This document shows positions 17,411-25,870 of a DNA stretch of 44,214 nucleotides, piece by piece. The position numbers and the translations under genes are program-made. The stretch is from Spirochaetota bacterium (GTDB taxonomy: Bacteria > Spirochaetota > Brevinematia > DTOW01): positions 1 through 44,214 of the forward strand of contig JANXAC010000012.1 in NCBI GenBank assembly GCA_025061835.1, written 5' to 3'. How positions within the stretch are numbered: position 1 is the first letter of the stretch; every line of letters begins with the position of its first letter. The notes under the pieces were generated by a model. That model was not told the origin of the DNA and did not search any database. It saw only the letters and a program-made list of their open reading frames with translations.

Positions 17411-17869
17411 CTACTTGTGGTACTCCGTCTCAAATATGATAGAAAATGCTCTGTATATCTGTTCAAGTAGCATAACCCTGAAGATATTATGACCAAAAGT
17501 CATCTTTGAAAAGGATAAAACAACCTCTCCCTTTCTCTTAACTTCTTCAGAAAGTCCTTGATGTCCCCCTATTACAAAGGATATATTCCTACCGATATCA
17601 AGATTCTTCTTCACTATATTCAAAGCGAACTCTTCCGAAGACATCTCAACACCATTCCTGTCTGTTATCACAACAAACTCATTTTTCAGACTCTGGATTA
17701 TTCTCATACCTTCATCCTTGAGATTATAAGGAAAAGACTTTCTAGACTCTGGTATCTCAACTATCTCCATCTTTGCAAACCTTGACACCATTCTGACAAA
17801 CCTATCTATCGTTTCTTCAAGTTCCTTATAGTGTAGCTTACCTACTGCTATTACTTTTATCTTTATCAT
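17411..17869 (-). CDS. rlmH: 23S rRNA (pseudouridine1915-N3)-methyltransferase RlmH
   Basis: SPOUT-family methyltransferase that modifies pseudouridine 1915 in helix 69 of 23S rRNA on assembled ribosomes. Its 152 residues match RlmH. Seen: the N-terminal IKVIAVGKL, the knot region FVIGGHQGLSEEV (glycine loop binding SAM), LSFSKMTFGHNIFRVMLLEQ, and the C-terminal YRAF with terminal YHK that completes the active site. The start codon follows directly after the stop of the upstream lipoprotein gene (no gap), so the two are co-translated. Confidence 0.95.
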   Translation of the reverse strand: MIKIKVIAVGKLHYKELEETIDRFVRMVSRFAKMEIVEIPESRKSFPYNLKDEGMRIIQSLKNEFVVITDRNGVEMSSEEFALNIVKKNLDIGRNISFVIGGHQGLSEEVKRKGEVVLSFSKMTFGHNIFRVMLLEQIYRAFSIIFETEYHK

Positions 17870-18550
17870 CTAATTGGTCCAACTCTTTAATTTTCTTATC
17901 GCTTGGTAGTTTGATGTTATCAAACGGATAAACTTTTCGGTTATGTTTAGATTGACTGACTTATCCCAGCATATCCCTTCCCAAACAGATATGATATTCC
18001 TTTCCAGTTCTTCATCTCCTGTTGTGTAAATTGATAAGGTCTTAAACATTTCATTACCATCAAATCCTACTCTCGCTATATAACTTTTGTCTAACCTAAA
18101 GTCATCTTTGAAAATATATGCTAAAGGATCAGAAGAACTGACAATACTTACATTTGAATCCTTACCATCGTCGTAGAACACGAAGTTGCTAACGATAAAC
18201 GCAGAAATATCTTTTTTCTGTATAACCTCGTTAGTTGCTTCATCAAAAGAGTTGTAGTAATGCGACACTAATATCATTACATTCGTCTTGGTAAAACTCA
18301 ATACTCCTCTTTTTACTTTCTTTAACTCCTCTGGTGCTTTACTAACAGCCCTTAAACCGTTCTTGTCATAGACAAACACTCCAAGTATCTTAATGTCGTA
18401 TGATGAACTAAACTCAGAAGTAGTAATCTGACTTTTAGACTTATCCTCTTTGGTATTTGAATCCTTTGATGGTTTCATACCATTACTAGCACAAGATATG
18501 AATAGGAAAAATACCGTCATAACTATCTGAAACTTCAAAACTTTCTCCAT
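17870..18550 (-). CDS. Putative lipoprotein of unknown function
   Basis: Protein of 226 residues with a lipoprotein signal: a basic start, a hydrophobic core (FQIVMTVFFLF) and a lipobox ending ISC, with the acylated Cys at residue 20. A Ser/Lys/Thr-rich linker follows (about 21-48). The rest is a mixed alpha/beta domain I do not recognise; it contains VFVYDKNGLRAV and YIARVGFDG strands. The likely location is the periplasmic face of a membrane after Lgt/LspA/Lnt processing; lspA and lnt are both in this window. The ATG at 18550 is preferred because AAGGAG lies 7 nt upstream; the TTG two codons earlier is inside the leader. It is directly upstream of rlmH, which may simply be read-through coupling. 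Confidence 0.7.
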   Translation of the reverse strand: MEKVLKFQIVMTVFFLFISCASNGMKPSKDSNTKEDKSKSQITTSEFSSSYDIKILGVFVYDKNGLRAVSKAPEELKKVKRGVLSFTKTNVMILVSHYYNSFDEATNEVIQKKDISAFIVSNFVFYDDGKDSNVSIVSSSDPLAYIFKDDFRLDKSYIARVGFDGNEMFKTLSIYTTGDEELERNIISVWEGICWDKSVNLNITEKFIRLITSNYQAIRKLKSWTN

Positions 18551-18901
18551 AGCCAAACTCCTTTGTAGAAGGTATCGGAATAGAATGGTATTTCTGAAAA
18601 TTAAACTTACCTAACATTCTGCATAACAGAAACCGAAAGTTTGAATAGCACAGACTAAAATAAAGTTTATACTCAATTCTTTTCTCAAACCTATAAAACT
18701 CAGGTTTATAAAAACGGCAACTAACTCAAACCTACTTCCAACATTTAACAAGTTTGAATACACTTCTTATCTAACATCTGATAGATCAGTGTAGTAAAGT
18801 CTAAAGCTCGCAAAATAGGTAGTATCTCCAATCCTAGATTCGTGTTCTTTCTAACTTATCATCTCTTCTCCTAATCGTAAAGTCCAAAACCAAAGATACA
18901 A
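18551..18901. other. Non-coding gap, little structure
   Basis: About 350 AT-rich bases between the lipoprotein gene and the TPR gene, both on the minus strand. It contains the ribosome-binding site AAGGAG next to 18550 and a weak inverted pair (AAACCT/AGGTTT around 18683-18707). I see no tRNA, no clear terminator and no ORF with coding character. Confidence 0.4.
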
Positions 18902-19603
18902 CTACTTTACTTTCTCAAGGAGATCTTTTAAGACTTTCGTTTCATATTCATCAATCACAGGTTCATCTAGTGTCAAACTCAATCCCTTTTGTATCATTTC
19001 CCTTGCTTTTGCTTTTTCACCTCTGTTTATTAGGAATTCTGCATAATACCTGTATGCAACTTTGTTGTTGTATTTTATAGCATTTTCAAAATCGCTTATT
19101 GCTTTATTCACATCACCTACACTTACAGGCCATCCTGGCGCTTTGGAATAAACGTTTGCTCTGACAATATAAGCAGCACCATCTCTGTAAGATGGATCTT
19201 TCTTTATAGCCTTCGTCATATTTTCTACGATAGGTCCTGCAAGAAACAGACTATTCATAACTCCTCTTTCTTGTGCCAAAGATCCATATGCAACACCTAA
19301 AAAGTAATTTCCCTCAACACCGTTAGGGTTCAACTTGACAGCAGTTTCACCGGCATTCTTCGCTTCCTCAAAGAGAGACTCTCTAGTTCCCTTATCCTTT
19401 ACGAAGTAAAAACCATAAAACCTAGCATAAGCACACAACTTCCAAGCATTCTCATAATTGTTCTTATCCTTTGAAAACTGCTCCTTGTAGTATTCATACA
19501 TCTTTTTAGCATCAGACTCATTTTTTATGTCCTTGAATACATTGGAATAACCAACAATGCTAAACATTAAAAGTAATAATATCAACAGCGTTAAAACTCT
19601 CAT
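18902..19603 (-). CDS. Exported TPR protein (TatT-like)
   Basis: Protein of 233 residues with an N-terminal signal peptide (MRVLTLLILLLLMFSIVGYS). The mature part is all-helical, with TPR-like helix pairs: NAWKLCAYARFYGFYF, AGETAVKLNPNGVEGNYFLGVAYGS, AISDFENAIKYNNKVAYRYYAEFLINRG and KAREMIQKGLSL. The sequence APGWPVSVGDVNKAI resembles the family of periplasmic TPR proteins that includes the T component of TRAP-type transporters (TatT of Treponema), but no TRAP transporter genes are adjacent. No lipobox Cys is seen, unlike TatT lipoproteins. A strong GGAGGG ribosome-binding site precedes the ATG. It appears monocistronic; the 224 nt on the upstream side hold no gene. Confidence 0.7.
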   Translation of the reverse strand: MRVLTLLILLLLMFSIVGYSNVFKDIKNESDAKKMYEYYKEQFSKDKNNYENAWKLCAYARFYGFYFVKDKGTRESLFEEAKNAGETAVKLNPNGVEGNYFLGVAYGSLAQERGVMNSLFLAGPIVENMTKAIKKDPSYRDGAAYIVRANVYSKAPGWPVSVGDVNKAISDFENAIKYNNKVAYRYYAEFLINRGEKAKAREMIQKGLSLTLDEPVIDEYETKVLKDLLEKVK

Positions 19604-19827
19604 ATTCCCTCCATAAGGATAATTTTAAGAAACCCTAATTTAACATTCAACAGTCGTTTTCAAAATATTATCAACGGTATCAAAACTCCAAATACTAGGG
19701 ATACAGAAACGTATAAAAACTTCTACATTCAAAGTCATCCAAAATCATTCATTGAAATCGTTAAGAAAGTTTCCTATACAAATATTCACAAAAAACTTCC
19801 AAGAACCTTGCCTAAAAAGCGATAATT

Positions 19828-20991
19828 TTATCTACGATATTTCAACCAAAGACTCCGTATTGTTTCAACTACATACTCTAGTTCTCTATTTGAAAGCGAA
19901 GGATAGATTGGAAGCGAAACTATCTCACTGAATACTTTCTCAGACACAGGAAAGTCAGAAGGAGACAGATTTAGCACTTCACTATACTTTGAGAACCTAT
20001 ATACTGGTGTAAAATGAATACTTGTTCCAACCCCTCTCTCAGAAAGCAGAGATATAAATCTGTTCCTATCAATACTCCACATCTCTAGGTTTAGGCGTAT
20101 AACGAAAAGATGATAAGAATGCTTTGTGTTTGGACGGACTTTTGGTAATCTTATTCCCTCTATATCCTTAAGTGAAGACTGGTAAAAGTTCCAAACTCTT
20201 TCTCTTTCCTTCTGTGCTTTCTCAAAGTTTTTGAGTTGTGCTATACCTATTGCGGCAAGAATATCTGGAAAGTTATACTTGAAACCAATTTCTGTTATAT
20301 CGTAGATAGAAATATTATCTTGATACCTCTTCCAAGCGTCCTTATCCATACCGTGAAGATATGTTTTTGATACTTTATCCATCACCTCATAATTGTGAGT
20401 TGATATAAGCCCTCCCTCACCAGTCTGTAATGTTTTAGTTGCGTAGAAACTAAATACGCTAGCATCAACACCTAACCTTTCAGTATCACCAACCTTCACA
20501 CCGTTATATTCTACCCCGAAGGCATGAGCAGAGTCTTCTATAACCACCAGATTGTAGTCTCTAGACACTAGCTTTATCCCTTCAACATCGTAAGTGTTGC
20601 CCGCATAATGAACTGGAACTATCGCTTTCGTGTTTTTACTTATCCTCCTTGACACATCCTCAAGTGATATTGTAATGTATTCATCCTCAACATCTACAAT
20701 CACTGGCTTTATACCAGTGTGAATGGCCATCTCAACGGCAGATACGAATGTTATGCTAGGTATTATTACTTCATAACCTTTTAAGTTAAAAGCATCGTAA
20801 AGCAGGTGTAATCCTGCAGTGCAAGATGATACTAACTTTAGTCTATCTTCCCGAATGCCAAGAAACCTAGAGAGTAGATTTACAAACTCTCTATTTCTCT
20901 TTCCAGTCGTGAGCCAGCCAGTTCTGATCGTCTTGAAAACTTCAAGATAGTCGTAGATAGTGATAGGTGGTTTGTAAAAAGGAATCTTCAT
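19828..20991 (-). CDS. DegT/DnrJ/EryC1/StrS-family aminotransferase
   Basis: PLP-dependent sugar aminotransferase, 387 residues, of the family that installs amino groups on nucleotide-linked 4-keto or 3-keto sugars for LPS, capsule or glycoprotein glycans. Seen: IPFYKPP start, TGWLTTGK, SCTAGLHLL (PLP phosphate site), PVHYAGN, IEDSAHAFG, and SFYATKTLQTGEGGL with the Schiff-base Lys near residue 188. The C-terminal HLFVIRL and SIHFTPVYRF segments are also family-typical. The ATG at 20991 follows the exbD stop by one base; a TTG at 21009 inside exbD is less likely. No sugar dehydratase or transferase gene adjoins it, so the product sugar is unknown. Confidence 0.87.
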   Translation of the reverse strand: MKIPFYKPPITIYDYLEVFKTIRTGWLTTGKRNREFVNLLSRFLGIREDRLKLVSSCTAGLHLLYDAFNLKGYEVIIPSITFVSAVEMAIHTGIKPVIVDVEDEYITISLEDVSRRISKNTKAIVPVHYAGNTYDVEGIKLVSRDYNLVVIEDSAHAFGVEYNGVKVGDTERLGVDASVFSFYATKTLQTGEGGLISTHNYEVMDKVSKTYLHGMDKDAWKRYQDNISIYDITEIGFKYNFPDILAAIGIAQLKNFEKAQKERERVWNFYQSSLKDIEGIRLPKVRPNTKHSYHLFVIRLNLEMWSIDRNRFISLLSERGVGTSIHFTPVYRFSKYSEVLNLSPSDFPVSEKVFSEIVSLPIYPSLSNRELEYVVETIRSLWLKYRR

Positions 20992-20992
20992 A

Positions 20993-21400
20993 TCATCTTT
21001 TCTGTTCAACCGACAGACTTACTTCTACCGCTCCTCCTATCCTAACCCTATCCATAACCTCAATAACCATCTGGTAAGGAATATCCTTATCCCCCCTTAT
21101 GATAACAGGGACATTCGGATCTCTTACCGTTATTCTCTTTATCGCTGAAGATAAATCTTGAAGTGAGATCGGATAGTCATTCAAGAACAATTTGTTATCT
21201 CTCGTTATCGTAACTATTATTTGAGTTCTTGGTTGAGAGTCGGAGATTATGGATTTTGGAAGATTGACATTTATTGAGGATGTCTTTATTATCGTTGAGG
21301 TAAGCATAAAGAATATTGTAAGTAGAAACATCACATCTATGAGTGGCGTAGGCTCAATACCAACCCTGATAGTATTTCTTCTAGATCTAGAGTTGTTCAT
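20993..21400 (-). CDS. ExbD/TolR-family protein
   Basis: Proton-channel-coupled energy transducer subunit, 135 residues: a short basic cytoplasmic N-terminus, one membrane helix (PLIDVMFLLTIFFMLTSTII) carrying the essential Asp (D22), and a periplasmic domain (IVTITRDNKLFLNDYPIS, VPVIIRGDKDIPYQMVIEVMDRVR). With an ExbB/TolQ pentamer such proteins use the proton gradient to power TonB-type or Tol-type envelope machines. No ExbB/TolQ gene is beside it. It is first in a message with the sugar aminotransferase, one base apart. It has a good promoter but almost no leader. Confidence 0.88.
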   Translation of the reverse strand: MNNSRSRRNTIRVGIEPTPLIDVMFLLTIFFMLTSTIIKTSSINVNLPKSIISDSQPRTQIIVTITRDNKLFLNDYPISLQDLSSAIKRITVRDPNVPVIIRGDKDIPYQMVIEVMDRVRIGGAVEVSLSVEQKR

Positions 21401-21408
21401 ACAACAGA

Positions 21409-21438
21409 ATTATACTCAACTAGTAGTAGGTTATTCAA
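21409..21438 (-). promoter_or_regulatory. Promoter of exbD-aminotransferase unit
   Basis: On the minus strand, TTGAAT (21438-21433), an 18-nt spacer and TATAAT (21414-21409), 8 nt before the ATG at 21400. The predicted leader is 1-2 nt. Confidence 0.6.
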
Positions 21439-21693
21439 ATAGCACACCAAAGTTGTAATATAGATTTATGTGTTAAGGTAATTTGTGTTTTAATTGAATA
21501 CCCTAAGATGAAATCTAAAATTCATACCAACTCGTAGAATAAAAACCTAAACTTTGTTGAGACAATAAAATACATCCTACCAATAGTCTCTCGCAAAATT
21601 GATTATTGTATTGTTATGAGATTCATTCAAAAACTACAATACCATAAAACGAGACTTTTTCACAAAACCTTCTTTATAACCTACATCATATTT

Positions 21694-21723
21694 TTTTGAA
21701 ATCAGCAATTTTGAAATCAGCAA
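21694..21723. repeat. Two perfect 15-bp tandem copies
   Basis: TTTTGAAATCAGCAA at 21694-21708 is repeated at 21709-21723, about 30 nt upstream of the 6-TM protein start, within the 353-nt divergent gap (21401-21753). Each copy holds a TTGAAA, so the duplication may create alternative -35 elements. Apart from the exbD promoter, the rest of this gap shows no gene or RNA. Confidence 0.75.
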
Positions 21724-21753
21724 TATAGTTCTAAATAATTCTTACTGTCATTT

Positions 21754-23625
21754 ATGAGTCTTGATAGCATACAACTTTCCAGTATTCCATCAGAGGATAG
21801 AGATTACATAAGAAAAGTATCTCTGAAAACATTGATAAACTTTTTTTCATCTGAAATCATAGGTTTTGGGTTTGGAGTTCCAGTAGCTGTTATTATTGCG
21901 ATAGGATATGGTAATATCGCAGATATCTTTATGGATGTCTACTTTCTACCGGTCGCCGTCATGACAGTAGTTATCGTCACTTTTGTAGCGTTCCCAACCA
22001 ATGTTTTTCTCGTAAGACATCTTATCAAGTTTATATTGAAAAACGACATTGAAAGTTTCAAGGAGTTTTTGTTTTCTACATCCAAGATACCGCTCTACGC
22101 ATCTATAAATCTATTCTTCAGAATAACAATAGGAGGTTTGATAGCAGACATATGGGGTTTTGTAAGGCACGGAGATGTTTCAATACAAACATTTATAGCA
22201 CTCTTCATATCTCCTACCTTTGGAGCATGGACTGCTAGTATCGTGTATTTCTTCGTTCTTCAAAACATATTAGGAGACTACAATGTAAAGATGAGTAAAT
22301 ACATATCTATAAAGAGTAAAAGTGAAATCATCAAACACGGAAGGTTATCTATAAGATTTTTGTATCCTACATTCATAACTCTAACAATACTTATGAGTTC
22401 TCTAATAATATCTTCTGGAAGCACTCTAGGTGCAGCAGCTTGGGGTCAGGTTCTGATAGCAATAGCGACTATTACAGTCTTATCGTTGCTATTTATGACC
22501 TCTCATATAACTTTAAGAAAGCTTTTCAACAGTGTTAATTACGTGCTTGAGAACTGGAGTGAGGTTAAGCAGAGTTCCCCAAGTTTCGGAATGTATGACA
22601 TAGAGGACATCATAAGAAACCTTCACCAACTCAACCAGTTATCAAAATATGCAGACGAAACACTCAAAGAGATTGTCAAATCAACTCAAAATATTCCTGA
22701 CAAAATACTCTCTTCTCTGAAGATTATTGAGAATGCGATCAACACTATAAGAACAAAGCAGGACATCAGAATAGGACTGACATCTTACCAAGATGTAAAA
22801 AAGGAATTATCTAGAACAAATACTCTTGTGATTGAATTTAGTGAGAGATCATCAGATATATTATCATATCTCAACTCACTCAAAAAGAGAACATCGGGAG
22901 ACATTCAGGGATTTCTGAGTGAGATAAAGTCATTTCCACAGGTTGTTGGAGAGTTGAAAAAGATAGGTTCTCTGATTTCCGATATGTCAAGGTTTTTGTC
23001 TGTTATAGAGCAGAATGTATCTTACATGTCAGGGGTGTCCAGGGATGTTGTAATGTCAAATTTTGTGAAGGTGGAGAAGTATGCAAAGGATATGGAGATG
23101 ATATTCATAAACTTTCAGTTGGAGATGGCAAAGGTAGGATATCCGGAAGAGTTTAGGTTTATATCGTTAGGTCTTAGTAAACTTTTGAATAGGATGTCCG
23201 AGATAGCAAGGGATGTGAGGAATGTTTCACACGAGTTTGAAACCAGAATCAAGGAGCTGTACGATAATATTAAGACGGTTTTTGTGATGTATGATGCGGA
23301 GGGGTTGGTTATCTCAGGGTTGAACGAGAAAACAGATGTAGTATGGAACCACTTGAAGAATTTTAGCGAACAGACTGAGAAATTTAGTGAAGACCTTGAG
23401 GGGGTTAAGTTGCTTGACAAACCTCTAGTTCAGAGATTGGTTGATGGAAGCAATAGTTTGAATGTAACTTTGAACAAGATATCCTTGGACAGAAAGCGGG
23501 TAGAAGAAGTACTAGATGTTTGTAAAAGTGAGACCATTGAAGTTCAAAAGATACTAGCATCTAACATAGAAACTGTCAAAACTATTAAAAAACTTATACA
23601 ATCCGCAAAAGTCTATGAAAAATGA
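21754..23625 (+). CDS. 6-TM membrane protein with long coiled-coil tail
   Basis: Protein of 623 residues of unknown function. About six hydrophobic helices lie in the first ~250 residues (first EIIGFGFGVPVAVIIAIGYG, last QVLIAIATITVLSLLFM). A HAMP-like step follows near LRKLFNSVNYVLENW. The remaining ~360 residues are almost entirely helical with heptad character. The architecture recalls 6-TM chemoreceptors and cyclases of spirochaetes, but the conserved methyl-accepting hairpin-tip motif and any cyclase motif are absent, so it has no recognised output domain. A short strand-like insert (FVMYDAEGLVISG) near residue 510 breaks the coil. The stop lies 11 nt inside lnt, so translation is probably coupled. 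Codon third positions become richer in G and T over about 22,920-23,460. Confidence 0.6.
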   Translation: MSLDSIQLSSIPSEDRDYIRKVSLKTLINFFSSEIIGFGFGVPVAVIIAIGYGNIADIFMDVYFLPVAVMTVVIVTFVAFPTNVFLVRHLIKFILKNDIESFKEFLFSTSKIPLYASINLFFRITIGGLIADIWGFVRHGDVSIQTFIALFISPTFGAWTASIVYFFVLQNILGDYNVKMSKYISIKSKSEIIKHGRLSIRFLYPTFITLTILMSSLIISSGSTLGAAAWGQVLIAIATITVLSLLFMTSHITLRKLFNSVNYVLENWSEVKQSSPSFGMYDIEDIIRNLHQLNQLSKYADETLKEIVKSTQNIPDKILSSLKIIENAINTIRTKQDIRIGLTSYQDVKKELSRTNTLVIEFSERSSDILSYLNSLKKRTSGDIQGFLSEIKSFPQVVGELKKIGSLISDMSRFLSVIEQNVSYMSGVSRDVVMSNFVKVEKYAKDMEMIFINFQLEMAKVGYPEEFRFISLGLSKLLNRMSEIARDVRNVSHEFETRIKELYDNIKTVFVMYDAEGLVISGLNEKTDVVWNHLKNFSEQTEKFSEDLEGVKLLDKPLVQRLVDGSNSLNVTLNKISLDRKRVEEVLDVCKSETIEVQKILASNIETVKTIKKLIQSAKVYEK

Positions 23626-25462
23626 AAACCAAAAATTTGCTATTAATAGTTCATTATTGAAGATTTTTCATTCACCATTTTCTAGATATATCTGGTGGAT
23701 AGCATCCGCAGTATTACTCTCTTTCTCATTTCCAAACATAGGAATACCTTTTCTAGGCTTTTTTGCTTTAGTCCCCGCTATATACCGAAGCTATAAGGAT
23801 GGATATATATCTGTAATTTTAGGTTCATTTATCTTCTCATTGATATTTTGGGTTTGGACAACAGATTGGTTCTCATCGTTTCATCCATTAGCACCACTCG
23901 GTATTCTAATACCATTATACCTATACACGATGATACCATTTGTTTTGTTTTCTGCAGTCTCAAAAGGAAGAAGTGAAAACATTATTCTTGCCTTTCCGTT
24001 CCTATGGTCCTCTATGGAATTACTGAAGGGTAATGGCTTTTGGTCCTTACCTTTGATTTACCTATCTCACTCACAATACCACTTCTCATTCACAGACAAC
24101 TACATCTTCTACACTCTGAATGGTGCAATACCGTCACTAGCGAGACTATTCGGAGTCTTCGGTGTCAGTTTTTTCGTCGCTCTAATAAATTCACTCATCT
24201 TGATAGTAATCCTAAAGTTCAAAAACTACAAAGATACCGAGTATCTCAAAGGAACACCATACTTAGGGTTATACACTACTCTACTTCCTCTCTTTGTATT
24301 CTTCCTAACTGAAACCATTGTAGAATTTTCCTTCACTTATACTACCCTAGTCGTATTAATCCTAATATTCCTTTCAACACCTGTGGTGTTGCGAGAGACT
24401 AGAGAAAAACTACTTCTATCACTCAAAACTTACTATCCAATCACTCTGACAGTAGCGATAATTATCCTAGGGGGCATAATTGCAATTGATAGCAAGCAAA
24501 AATACGATAGTGCTAAAGGTGAGATCATAAAGTTTGGACTTCTACAACCTAACTTCTCACCGTGGGACAAACTACTAGCAAGAGACTTTGAGAAACTTGA
24601 CGAGGTTATCAAACTCTATAAAGATGCAGGTCAGTATGCTGATATAGTTGTAGGTTGTGAAAGCATACTACGAGACCCTGTGAATTATTACTACAGGTTT
24701 GGAGATGCTTTCGGTGTAAGGGCTATGAATATAGGTAAGGAAGTAAAAAAACCAATTATTTTAACATACCCACACAGAGAGAGTTTTCTAACTAATTCAT
24801 TCATATTACGAGATGGAAGAATAGTCCAGATAGTAAGTGAATATCATGAATACTATAACAGTGCGTTATTTTTTGATAGATTTGGAAACGTAATAACTAG
24901 GTATGACAAGGTTCACACCGTGCCGTTTGGAGAATGGACACCATTTTCGGAATATATACCTCCCTTGAGACAGGCTATAAACGCAATAGTAGGTGGAGAC
25001 TTAACACCGGGAAGAGAGTTCAAAGTAGTTAGTGTAGAAGTAAAGCCTAGTATAGTCATAAACCTAGCAGGTATAATATGCTTTGAGGACCTATATCCTT
25101 ACATAACGAAAAGACTTTCACTTATGGGTTCAGATGTAATTGTGAATATGACAAACGATGGATGGGCTAACAGTGTGAAAAGTCAATGGCAACATCTGGT
25201 TGGAGCAATATACAGAGCAATTGAAACTGGACTACCACTCTTGAGAGCAACAAACACTGGAAGAAGCGCTGTAATCCTTCCCTACGGACTAGTAATATCT
25301 AACCTAGAAGACTTCACAAAAGGATACATAGTAGAAGGAGTGAAAATCGCAAAGATAAAAACTTTCTACACCATACTGGGAGACCAACTATTCACAGCAT
25401 TTCTATTGCTAGGCAGTGCTTTCATAATACTTTCATCAATCTTAAGGACTACTAGAAGTTAA
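23615..25462 (+). CDS. lnt: Apolipoprotein N-acyltransferase Lnt
   Basis: Integral membrane enzyme that adds the third acyl chain to the N-terminal Cys of lipoproteins, using phospholipid as donor. With 615 residues it is longer than E. coli Lnt (512). The N-terminal ~300 residues hold about eight hydrophobic segments. The periplasmic nitrilase-fold domain carries the Glu-Lys-Cys triad: Glu in VVGCESILRDP (about 348), Lys in YDKVHTVPFGEW (about 432) and Cys in GIICFEDLYP (about 489). FVNMTNDGW-type sequence (VNMTNDGWANS) and RATNTGRSAVI are also family-typical. A final membrane helix ends the protein. The window also has lspA and several lipoproteins. Presence of Lnt supports a diderm cell with lipoprotein triacylation. 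Confidence 0.94.
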   Translation: MKNENQKFAINSSLLKIFHSPFSRYIWWIASAVLLSFSFPNIGIPFLGFFALVPAIYRSYKDGYISVILGSFIFSLIFWVWTTDWFSSFHPLAPLGILIPLYLYTMIPFVLFSAVSKGRSENIILAFPFLWSSMELLKGNGFWSLPLIYLSHSQYHFSFTDNYIFYTLNGAIPSLARLFGVFGVSFFVALINSLILIVILKFKNYKDTEYLKGTPYLGLYTTLLPLFVFFLTETIVEFSFTYTTLVVLILIFLSTPVVLRETREKLLLSLKTYYPITLTVAIIILGGIIAIDSKQKYDSAKGEIIKFGLLQPNFSPWDKLLARDFEKLDEVIKLYKDAGQYADIVVGCESILRDPVNYYYRFGDAFGVRAMNIGKEVKKPIILTYPHRESFLTNSFILRDGRIVQIVSEYHEYYNSALFFDRFGNVITRYDKVHTVPFGEWTPFSEYIPPLRQAINAIVGGDLTPGREFKVVSVEVKPSIVINLAGIICFEDLYPYITKRLSLMGSDVIVNMTNDGWANSVKSQWQHLVGAIYRAIETGLPLLRATNTGRSAVILPYGLVISNLEDFTKGYIVEGVKIAKIKTFYTILGDQLFTAFLLLGSAFIILSSILRTTRS

Positions 25463-25589
25463 ATCAATCCTCCTTTTTAGAAAAAAGTTGTTAAAACATC
25501 TCCGCACAGAAACTAAATCTGTAAGAACCTTCGCAATTAGAATACCGAGTTGCTGATCAAAACTTCAACAACAACCAGCCGAACATTTT

Positions 25590-25618
25590 TTGAAAACTGG
25601 CTTTTTAGCAATTATAAT
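25590..25618 (+). promoter_or_regulatory. Promoter of the TPR-bactofilin-LptA-like operon
   Basis: TTGAAA (25590-25595), a 17-nt spacer and TATAAT (25613-25618). The -10 ends 15 nt before the ATG at 25634, so the leader would be about 9 nt. It lies inside a TTG-initiated extension of the next gene, arguing against that earlier start. Confidence 0.65.
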
Positions 25619-25633
25619 AATCTTGTCAAAGCT

Positions 25634-25861
25634 ATGGAACTATCAAAAGAGAACATGGTTAAACTTTTGTCGTATTATAAGCAGGGACTAAATTACTATA
25701 AACAGAGAAACTTCTCACAGGCACTTGAGTATTTTGAGGAGTGTTTGAAAATAAATCCTGAAGACGGTCCCTCAAAAGAGTATGTTGATAGGTGTAAGGA
25801 ATACATTAAAAATCCACCTCCTGACGACTGGGATGGGGTTTTTGAGATGAAGACAAAGTAG
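25634..25861 (+). CDS. Single-TPR protein resembling cyclase C-terminal tail
   Basis: About 75 residues. A TPR-like helix pair (LSYYKQGLNYYKQRNFSQALEYFEECLKINPEDGPS) is followed by YVDRCKEYIKNPPPDDWDGVFEMKTK. The C-terminal pattern RCxxYxxxPPPxxWDGV is one I know from the ends of many class III adenylate/guanylate cyclases, where it follows a TPR-like repeat; here it is free-standing, with no cyclase domain. There is no signal peptide, so it is presumably cytosolic. Its role is unknown; it may be a protein-interaction module. It opens a tight operon with bactofilin (9-nt gap) and the LptA-like gene. A frame extending to a TTG at 25550 is rejected because the promoter lies within it. Confidence 0.65.
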   Translation: MELSKENMVKLLSYYKQGLNYYKQRNFSQALEYFEECLKINPEDGPSKEYVDRCKEYIKNPPPDDWDGVFEMKTK

Positions 25862-25870
25862 GAAGCAACT

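Noticed and set aside
25550-25633. TTG-initiated extension of the TPR mini-protein
   Set aside because: A strong TTGAAA-N17-TATAAT promoter lies within it, and the extension has no coding character.
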